DNA from: Cytophagales bacterium
Lineage (GTDB): Bacteria > Bacteroidota > Bacteroidia > Cytophagales > Cyclobacteriaceae
Direction of reading: 5' to 3'
DNA length: 7,217 nucleotides
Assembly (NCBI GenBank): GCA_020063545.1
Contig: JAGUUF010000265.1
Span: 1-7,217, forward strand
How positions within the stretch are numbered: the first letter of the stretch is position 1; each line of letters begins with the position of its first letter. Under the pieces are notes generated by a model. It was given only the letters and a program-made list of their open reading frames with translations, did no database searches and was not told the DNA's origin. Positions 1 to 5,027 of the stretch are shown piece by piece. Made by a program: the position numbers and the translations under genes.

Positions 1-39
1 CATCAGTCCGATAACATAAAAGTGATCCGTACCTGCCAT
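1..39 (-). CDS. anmK: Probable anhydro-N-acetylmuramic acid kinase, N-terminal fragment (partial)
   Basis: Read on the minus strand from the ATG at 39-37, the frame stays open to the window edge and gives MAGTDHFYVIGLM. The segment YVIGLM is how Bacteroidota AnmK proteins begin, just before their nucleotide-binding motif MSGTSLDG; that motif would start at the last visible residue and lies outside the window. AnmK is cytoplasmic and phosphorylates and opens 1,6-anhydro-MurNAc, returning cell-wall sugars to metabolism. A Bacteroidota -7 promoter element lies about 20 bases upstream on the same strand, which supports a real start here. An upstream in-frame TTG is possible, but it would overlap that promoter. 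Only 13 residues are visible, so the identification rests on a short match. A P-loop kinase (for example shikimate kinase, which also has an I-G-x-M stretch near its start) is the main alternative. Confidence 0.5.
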   Translation of the reverse strand, partial: MAGTDHFYVIGLM

Positions 40-59
40 GTGTTTGATTACGGCCCGGG

Positions 60-67
60 CAAATCTA
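60..67 (-). promoter_or_regulatory. -7 promoter element for the minus-strand gene
   Basis: The minus strand reads TAGATTTG, a full match to the Bacteroidota TAnnTTTG element. Transcription would start around position 53-55, giving a leader of about 15 bases before the ATG at 39. No TTTG lies at the usual 19-base distance upstream; the nearest one on this strand is at 98-101 (30 bases away), so the -33 box is weak or absent. Confidence 0.5.
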
Positions 68-152
68 ACCAATCAATCGTATACTATTGCGCCCAGGCAA
101 ACCGTTACTGGTGCAGTGTGCTTCGGCATGGTGTATCCTTCAATTCAATCTT

Positions 153-183
153 TTTGAAAACAACTTTAAAGAATCCATATTTG
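153..183 (+). promoter_or_regulatory. Promoter for the barrel-TPR operon
   Basis: TTTG at 153-156 is followed after exactly 19 bases by CATATTTG at 176-183. This matches the Bacteroidota -33/-7 pair (TTTG, about 19 bases, TAnnTTTG) with one mismatch, C for T at the first base of the -7 box. Transcription would start near 188-190, about 40 bases before the ATG at 229. It faces away from the minus-strand promoter at 60-67, so this is a divergent regulatory region. I see nothing else in 68-152. Confidence 0.55.
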
Positions 184-228
184 CGTGCCAAAATCCATAA
201 TTAGTTGAGTAATCCGCGTTTTACCCCG

Positions 229-1512
229 ATGGTCCTGAATAAGCCCGGCTTCTGCACATATATTTTTGTCATGATGATTACCGCTTCCTTTGGCCAGGCC
301 GCGCGCTCACCATTCTCCACCTTCGGTGTGGGCGAGCCTTACGGCAATGCACTTATCCATAACCAGGGTATGGCCGGCACCGGTATAGCGCAGCCGCAGT
401 ATTGGTTTCTGAACAACCAAAACCCGGCACTCCTGGTATTTAACTATTACACCATTTTTGAAAGCGGTATACTGGTTGAATCGAAAACCATTAAGGGAGA
501 TACGACTAACATTAAAAGCACAGGCGGCAACCTGAATTACCTGGCTGCGGCCTTCCCAATCAAACCCGGTAAATGGACAACCTCTGTAGGTTTGATGCCT
601 TTCACAAATGTGAACTACAAATTTGTTTATTACGACTCGGTACGTGATAACAACAACGTGGTGGTTGACACGATTGCCGTACAGGAACAGGGAAGCGGTG
701 GCCTTAACCAGCTTTACTGGAGCAATGGATTTCGGCTTCATAAAAACTGGTCGGTAGGGTTAAAGGCTGCGTACATTTTCAGTTCCATCGAAAACGATTA
801 TGCAAACACACTCATCAACGTAAACCAGCCTGTTCCGTTTCTGATTGCCGTTAAGGATCAGACCTATGTAAACGATTTTTTATTTACGGGCGGCCTGTCC
901 TTCAGCAAGGATTCGCTGGGCAAACGGAACAACATAATTGTGAGTGCCGGGCTTACCTACAGTTTTGCCGCCAACCTGAAAGCCCGCAAAACCACTACTT
1001 ACGAACGAAGAACTTCTTCCGGCAACCCGTTAACACTGGATACATTGGTTACCTACCGCGGAAAAATTTCAATCCCTTCCGGGCTCCTGGCCGGATTCTC
1101 TGTGAGCAAATCGGCAAACTGGTCGGCTGCCGTTGAATTTGGCCTGCAAAACTGGTCAACCTTTAACAGCCTGAACGAAGACGATTTGGGAAACCTGGGT
1201 AAATCCTGGCGGATTGCAGTAGGAGGTGAATATACCCCGGATTATCTTTCCAGCCGGTTTTTCGACCGTGTAACCTATCGGGTAGGCTTTAAAACAGAAC
1301 GGTATCCATTTTTAATTAATAATAACCAGCTTAAGGATTTTGGCATTAATTTTGGGTTCTCATTGCCTGCAGGCCGTTCAAGTATTGATTTGGCCTTTAG
1401 TACAGGTAAAAGAGGCAACCGATCAGAAAACATTCTGGAAGAAACGTATTTCAAGGTTTATTTCGGGCTTACGTTTAATGATCAATGGTTTGTTCGAAGA
1501 AAGTTTGATTAG
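229..1512 (+). CDS. Outer-membrane beta-barrel protein, OmpP1/FadL/PorV-like
   Basis: This 427-residue exported protein is predicted to form an outer-membrane beta-barrel. Residues 1-24 look like a signal peptide, with a hydrophobic stretch from about residue 8 to 21 and a Gly-Gln-Ala cleavage site. The mature protein begins with an RSPFSTFGVGEP segment, then a G-M-A-G-T-G motif and an N-Q-N-P-A motif. This is the typical opening of Bacteroidota barrels of the OmpP1/FadL/PorV type. The rest alternates polar and aromatic residues in strand-like blocks, and the end (Y-F-G-L-T-F-N-D followed by W-F-V-R-R-K-F-D) looks like a last strand. The ATG at 229 is preferred over the in-frame TTG at 205, because the TTG directly follows a stop codon and would put extra residues before the signal peptide. 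The TPR gene starts 10 bases downstream, so the two are probably co-transcribed. What it transports, if anything, cannot be read from the sequence. Confidence 0.8.
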   Translation: MVLNKPGFCTYIFVMMITASFGQAARSPFSTFGVGEPYGNALIHNQGMAGTGIAQPQYWFLNNQNPALLVFNYYTIFESGILVESKTIKGDTTNIKSTGGNLNYLAAAFPIKPGKWTTSVGLMPFTNVNYKFVYYDSVRDNNNVVVDTIAVQEQGSGGLNQLYWSNGFRLHKNWSVGLKAAYIFSSIENDYANTLINVNQPVPFLIAVKDQTYVNDFLFTGGLSFSKDSLGKRNNIIVSAGLTYSFAANLKARKTTTYERRTSSGNPLTLDTLVTYRGKISIPSGLLAGFSVSKSANWSAAVEFGLQNWSTFNSLNEDDLGNLGKSWRIAVGGEYTPDYLSSRFFDRVTYRVGFKTERYPFLINNNQLKDFGINFGFSLPAGRSSIDLAFSTGKRGNRSENILEETYFKVYFGLTFNDQWFVRRKFD

Positions 1513-1522
1513 AAAAAGCAAT

Positions 1523-2854
1523 ATGAAAAACACCGCGTTAAGATTACTGGTTGTCGGAGTTCTTGGTTCGCTCGCAGGCACCGGTGCATTTGCACAATGC
1601 AAAGAGTGGGCCTTTAGTGAAGGCGAAGCCAAAGCTGTTGAACAGGAAAAGGTTACCCTGTATACCGATGCCAAGAGTAACAACAATTTCAAACAGGCGC
1701 TTCCACCGCTTAACTGGCTCTTAAAGAACAATCCTAAACTAAACACCAGCATCTATATCAACGGAGCTGAAATTTTTGATAAGGTTGCCAGTGCTGAGAC
1801 TGACCCTGCAAAGAAACGAGTTTACATCGATTCATTGCTGCTCATCCACGACCTGCGCATTGCCAACTGTGGCGAAGAGGCATCTGTAACAAACCGAAAA
1901 GCACTAATGGCTGCCAAGTATTATGCCAACGAAAGCGGCAAGGAAGCATACGTGTTGTCGCTGATGGACAAAGCCATTGAACTGAACGGTAACAATACAC
2001 TTGACGGAACCCTGATCCCGTATATGCAATCCACAAAGATTAACAAACTTAAACTCAAAACATTAAGTGATGATCAGGTGCTTGAACGCTATGATAAGGT
2101 AATGGCAATCATTGATGCCAAAATCAAGAAGGCCAGAAGCGAAGGCAAACCGGTTGATAAACTGGAAACCATGAAGGGCGATGTTGACAAAATACTGTTG
2201 AGCATGATTACCGTAAACTGCGATTTTGTGCGCAAAAACCTCGGACCGAAGTTCAAGGCAAATCCTGCCGACCTCGGAACAGCCAAGAAAATATTTGCCT
2301 TCATGCTTCAGGATAAATGCACGGACGATCCGCTTTGGCTTGAAGCTGCTGAGGCCATCCATAAACAAGAAAAGGATTTCGGGCTTGCCAAGAACCTGGC
2401 TATCCGCTACCTGGCTGCCGAAAACTATGCCAAGGCTGAACAACTGTTTAAAGAGGCACTGGAACTCTCCTCAACCAACTCGGATAAAGCCGATATGCTG
2501 ATTTACCTGGGTGCCATTGAAGCAAAGAATGGAAACAAACCTGCTGCACGCGAACTCTACCGCCAGGCACTGGCAGCTGATGGATCTAAAAAAGAAGCGT
2601 ATGAGAAAATCGGTGACTTGTATTATCAAAGTTTCTCCGATTGTGCCAAGAAGGAAAATATGGCAGCCGACAGGCTGGTATACATAGCAGCTTACGAAAT
2701 GTACCAGCGCGCTGGCGATGCCAAAAAAATGGCCATGGCCAAAGATCAGTTCCCGTCAAAGGAAGACATCTTCCTGGTAAACTGGTCGGCTGGCGATGCC
2801 CAGCGTGTAGGCTGCTGGATTAACGAAAGCATAACCGTTAAAACGCGGGATTAA
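1523..2854 (+). CDS. Secreted tetratricopeptide-repeat protein
   Basis: This 443-residue protein has a clear signal peptide: a basic start, a hydrophobic core, and cleavage after Ala-Phe-Ala near residue 24. The body is mostly alpha-helical. Two good TPR units are visible at about residues 291-322 (Y-A-K-A-E-Q-L-F-K-E-A-L) and 321-354 (L-G-A-I-E, then A-A-R-E-L-Y-R-Q-A-L), with a partial third from 355. The protein ends in VGCWINESITVKTRD, a tail I associate with a Bacteroidota family found next to LptC. Six cysteines are present in the mature part, one almost at the new N-terminus and one in the tail. The ATG at 1523 is chosen because it opens the signal peptide; upstream in-frame starts overlap the barrel gene. 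It is probably co-transcribed with the barrel gene and is followed by a terminator. TPRs imply protein-protein contacts in the periplasm or at the outer membrane. The partner is unknown. Confidence 0.85.
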   Translation: MKNTALRLLVVGVLGSLAGTGAFAQCKEWAFSEGEAKAVEQEKVTLYTDAKSNNNFKQALPPLNWLLKNNPKLNTSIYINGAEIFDKVASAETDPAKKRVYIDSLLLIHDLRIANCGEEASVTNRKALMAAKYYANESGKEAYVLSLMDKAIELNGNNTLDGTLIPYMQSTKINKLKLKTLSDDQVLERYDKVMAIIDAKIKKARSEGKPVDKLETMKGDVDKILLSMITVNCDFVRKNLGPKFKANPADLGTAKKIFAFMLQDKCTDDPLWLEAAEAIHKQEKDFGLAKNLAIRYLAAENYAKAEQLFKEALELSSTNSDKADMLIYLGAIEAKNGNKPAARELYRQALAADGSKKEAYEKIGDLYYQSFSDCAKKENMAADRLVYIAAYEMYQRAGDAKKMAMAKDQFPSKEDIFLVNWSAGDAQRVGCWINESITVKTRD

Positions 2855-2874
2855 ACCGGGAAATGGAATTTTAG

Positions 2875-2911
2875 AAAGGTCATAGTTTTCGCTATGGCCT
2901 TTTTGTTTTTT
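2875..2911 (+). terminator. Intrinsic terminator after the TPR gene
   Basis: AAAGGTCATAG (2875-2885) pairs with CTATGGCCTTT (2892-2902) over 11 positions with one G-T wobble, around a six-base TTTTCG loop. It is followed by T-rich sequence to 2911 interrupted by one G. This is a textbook rho-independent terminator, 20 bases after the TPR stop. It runs to within two bases of the lptC ATG at 2914, so it either ends the upstream operon completely or acts as an attenuator for lptC. Confidence 0.8.
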
Positions 2912-2913
2912 AT

Positions 2914-3444
2914 ATGAGACAAATCAGCGTTATACTTCTGATTGCCTCCTGTGCATGCACCGGCAATGAAAACACACAGCCCCTGCTGTATGAAGGGCCC
3001 CTGCGGGAAGCCGAAAACGTGGAACTTTATTACAGCGAGGAGCAAATTGTGAAAGTAAAAATGCTGGCCGACCTGGTATATGAATTCCAGAGTGGCGACC
3101 GGGAATTTCCAAAAGGCATTTACCTTGAATTTTTTGATGAAACAGGTGCGCTTTCGAGTACACTGCGTGCCAACCACGCTTATTATTTTAAAAACGATGA
3201 CCAATGGCGTGCGCGCGGTAAGGTGGAAGTGGTTAACCTGGCCAAGAATGAACAACTAAACACCGAAGAACTTTTCTGGCGGCCCACCAAAGAAGAAATT
3301 TACACCGAAAGTTTTGTAACCATCCGCATGCAGAACGAAGTGATCTATGGCGAAGGCCTGGAAGCCAAACAAGACATGTCGTCCTATACCATTAAAAAAC
3401 CGCAGGGCGAATTCACGATTGAAGAAACGTCTTCTCCGCGCTGA
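2914..3444 (+). CDS. lptC: LPS export protein LptC, lipoprotein form
   Basis: The 176-residue product fits LptC, the periplasmic part of the Lpt machine that passes lipopolysaccharide from the LptBFG transporter towards LptA and the outer membrane. The N-terminus is a very short lipoprotein signal, with Ile-Ala-Ser-Cys as lipobox and Cys13 as the lipidation site. The rest is beta-strand rich and follows the LptC/OstA-like pattern: a YEGPLREAENVEL opening, a G-I-Y-L-E-F-F-D-E segment, L-R-A-N-H-A-Y-Y, then W-R-A-R-G-K-V-E-V-V-N and a T-E-E-L-F-W strand near residues 109-128. Length is normal for Bacteroidota LptC. Anchoring by a lipid rather than a transmembrane helix differs from E. coli LptC. 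No acidic patch directly follows the cysteine, which fits periplasmic retention (inference). The gene follows a terminator with almost no leader, so how it is transcribed is unclear. The small membrane gene follows after 30 bases. Confidence 0.85.
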   Translation: MRQISVILLIASCACTGNENTQPLLYEGPLREAENVELYYSEEQIVKVKMLADLVYEFQSGDREFPKGIYLEFFDETGALSSTLRANHAYYFKNDDQWRARGKVEVVNLAKNEQLNTEELFWRPTKEEIYTESFVTIRMQNEVIYGEGLEAKQDMSSYTIKKPQGEFTIEETSSPR

Positions 3445-3459
3445 CCGGAGCAAAATCAG

Positions 3460-3467
3460 TATCTTTG
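3460..3467 (+). promoter_or_regulatory. -7 promoter element for the small protein-CNNM unit
   Basis: TATCTTTG is a full match to the Bacteroidota TAnnTTTG element and ends only seven bases before the ATG at 3475. Transcription would start at or within a few bases of the start codon, giving a leaderless or nearly leaderless message. No TTTG is seen at the usual distance upstream. The next two genes could also be reached by readthrough from lptC. Confidence 0.5.
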
Positions 3468-3474
3468 CCCTTCG

Positions 3475-3630
3475 ATGAAATTACCGGATGTTATTCTGCT
3501 TTCGCTGGCCGCAGCATTATTGATAATCGGGATACACCAGGTAATGACGGCCGGCATCGGCAATGCCTATTGGATCCTGATGCTTGCATCGGCCTTATTC
3601 CTGGCGTATAGCTACAGAAAAAGAAAATAA
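3475..3630 (+). CDS. Small membrane protein, 51 residues, unknown function
   Basis: The frame from the ATG at 3475 to the TAA at 3628 encodes a 51-residue protein. It starts MKLPDVILLSLAAALLIIGI and ends in a basic tail YSYRKRK. There are two hydrophobic stretches, about residues 6-20 and 32-45, separated by a short loop with His21, Gln22 and a Gly-rich turn. This suggests a two-helix hairpin, or one helix plus a re-entrant segment, with the basic tail in the cytoplasm. The last base of its stop codon is the first base of the CNNM start codon (TAATG), which implies translational coupling. A promoter element lies seven bases upstream. I recall short proteins of this kind beside the CNNM gene in other Bacteroidota, but I know of no assigned function. 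A role as a subunit or regulator of the CNNM protein is inference from the overlap. Confidence 0.8.
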   Translation: MKLPDVILLSLAAALLIIGIHQVMTAGIGNAYWILMLASALFLAYSYRKRK

Positions 3631-4910
3631 TGGACCCCGGGTTACTGCCGTATATTGTCATCTCGCTCGTCTTTTCCTTCTTTTTTTCTGGAATTGAAAT
3701 CGCCTACCTGTCGGCCAACAAATTGCAACTTGAACTGAAAGGAAAACAAGGCGCGCTGGCGGGACGGATTTTTGAAAAATTCATCAAGAAGCCGTCCATG
3801 TTCATCGGTACTACCCTTGTAGGCAACACCATTGCACTGGTTTTTTACGGCATCTTTATGGCACAACTGCTGGAGCCTATGCTGCAGGTATGGCTGCCCG
3901 AAGCGTTGCGCAACGAGGCGGTTGTTTTGGTAATACAGGTGCTTGTTTCCACCACCATCGTTCTGATTACTGCCGAATTTTTACCGAAGAGTATTTTTTT
4001 GAGCAACCCTAACGTAATGCTCAGTGCACTTGCCGTGCCCTTCAATATCATGTATTACCTGCTGTACCCGTTTGTAGCGGTGGTAGTGGCGTTCTCCCGG
4101 TTTGTTATTCTGCATATTTTCCGCGTTGAGTATTCCGATGAACGGCCGGTGTATGGCCTTACCGACCTGAATAACTACCTGAAAAGCATGATGAAAGTGA
4201 AGCACGAGGATGAAGATGTTATGCTGGACAAGAAAATCTTTCATAACGCGCTTGAGTTCAAATCCGTTAAAGTTCGCGACTGCATGATACCGCGCACGGA
4301 AATCGTAGCGGTTGACATCCAGGACGGCATCAGTAACCTTACAAAAGCTTTTGTTGACAGTGGGCACTCAAAAATTCTTGTTTACAAAGATTCCATTGAT
4401 GAAGTAATCGGCTACTGCCATTCCTCCGGGCTGTTTAAAAAACCCGTCACCATCGAAGAAATGCTTACACCCATTATCACCGTATCGGAAACAACCCTGG
4501 CCAACGAACTGATGCTGCGCTTCATTAACGAACGCAAAAGCCTGGCGGTTGTGGTTGATGAATTCGGTGGCACTTCGGGGGTTGTGAGTATGGAAGATGT
4601 TATTGAGGAAATCTTCGGGGAGATTGAAGACGAGCACGACCAGGACGACCGGGTTGAACAAAAACTGGATAACACCTCCTGGCTGCTGAGCGCCCGCCTT
4701 GAGATTGATTACCTGAATGAACGCTACGGATGGCAGCTTCCGCCAGGAGAATACGAAACCCTGGGTGGGCTCATCCTGGCCTATGCGGAAGATATTCCCC
4801 AGGCTGGCGAAACCATCCAGGTACCCCCCTTTACATTCACCATCCAATCAACCCTCGATAACCGCATCGACACCATAAAAATGACTCTTCCGGGAAAAGG
4901 TGAGGAATAG
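3630..4910 (+). CDS. CNNM/CorC (hemolysin-family) membrane protein with CBS pair
   Basis: This 426-residue protein has the complete CNNM/CorC layout. An N-terminal DUF21 transmembrane domain covers about residues 1-165. It contains S-G-x-E in the first helix (Ser20, Glu23), G-N-T in the second, and T-A-E-F-L-P-K in the third. A CBS pair follows at about residues 215-271 (opening V-R-D-C-M-I-P-R) and 278-337 (ending V-D-E-F-G-G-T-S-G-V-V-S-M-E-D-V-I-E). A CorC_HlyC domain at about 348-422 ends the protein. CNNM/CorC proteins sit in the inner membrane and are linked to magnesium or other divalent-cation export, with CBS domains binding nucleotides; the older name 'hemolysin' is misleading. The gliding protein GldE belongs to the same family, but nothing here marks this copy as GldE, so no symbol is given. 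The start overlaps the stop of the small membrane gene by one base. Confidence 0.88.
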   Translation: MDPGLLPYIVISLVFSFFFSGIEIAYLSANKLQLELKGKQGALAGRIFEKFIKKPSMFIGTTLVGNTIALVFYGIFMAQLLEPMLQVWLPEALRNEAVVLVIQVLVSTTIVLITAEFLPKSIFLSNPNVMLSALAVPFNIMYYLLYPFVAVVVAFSRFVILHIFRVEYSDERPVYGLTDLNNYLKSMMKVKHEDEDVMLDKKIFHNALEFKSVKVRDCMIPRTEIVAVDIQDGISNLTKAFVDSGHSKILVYKDSIDEVIGYCHSSGLFKKPVTIEEMLTPIITVSETTLANELMLRFINERKSLAVVVDEFGGTSGVVSMEDVIEEIFGEIEDEHDQDDRVEQKLDNTSWLLSARLEIDYLNERYGWQLPPGEYETLGGLILAYAEDIPQAGETIQVPPFTFTIQSTLDNRIDTIKMTLPGKGEE

Positions 4911-4954
4911 GCCAACTTCTTTACTACCAGGTTGATAAACCCGTTGTGCCACCA

Positions 4955-4982
4955 GCAAAACGAATTTCAGCAGTGGTTTTGC
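4955..4982. repeat. 7-bp inverted repeat overlapping the -33 box
   Basis: GCAAAAC (4955-4961) and GTTTTGC (4976-4982) are perfect inverted copies separated by 14 bases. There is no T-run after them, so they are not a terminator. The right arm contains the TTTG of the downstream promoter, which would suit an operator. A repeat this short could be chance. Confidence 0.3.
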
Positions 4983-5007
4983 CATTGAAAAATCTGGGTT
5001 AAATTTG
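4978..5007 (+). promoter_or_regulatory. Promoter for the PpiD-like gene
   Basis: TTTG (4978-4981), an 18-base spacer, and TAAATTTG (5000-5007) form a good Bacteroidota -33/-7 pair with a perfect -7 box. Transcription would start around 5012-5014, about 15 bases before the ATG at 5028. The 117-base gap after the CNNM gene contains no clear terminator, so this gene may receive readthrough as well. Confidence 0.6.
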
Positions 5008-5027
5008 CGGTCTTTAAAATTTACGAT

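Noticed and set aside
22..204. Plus-strand open frame of 60 codons at the left end
   Set aside because: It starts at a non-ATG codon, shows no domain or signal features, covers both promoters of the divergent region and overlaps the minus-strand gene start.
1..204. Type III pantothenate kinase (coaX) upstream of the barrel gene, as I recall from related gene clusters
   Set aside because: No frame on either strand here reads like the end or start of CoaX.
205..228. TTG start for the barrel protein
   Set aside because: It directly follows the stop at 202-204; the ATG at 229 gives a better-formed signal peptide.
307..741. Long minus-strand open frame opposite the barrel gene
   Set aside because: Antisense shadow of a well-supported gene, with no recognisable domain; the same holds for the other long minus-strand frames opposite the CNNM and PpiD-like genes.
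1340..1522. N-terminal extension of the TPR protein
   Set aside because: It would overlap the barrel gene by about 170 bases and place extra residues before a clear signal peptide that begins at the ATG at 1523.
3630..4910. Naming the CNNM protein GldE
   Set aside because: GldE is one member of this family in gliding Bacteroidota, but the neighbours here are lptC and ppiD-like, not other gld genes, and no GldE-specific feature is visible.
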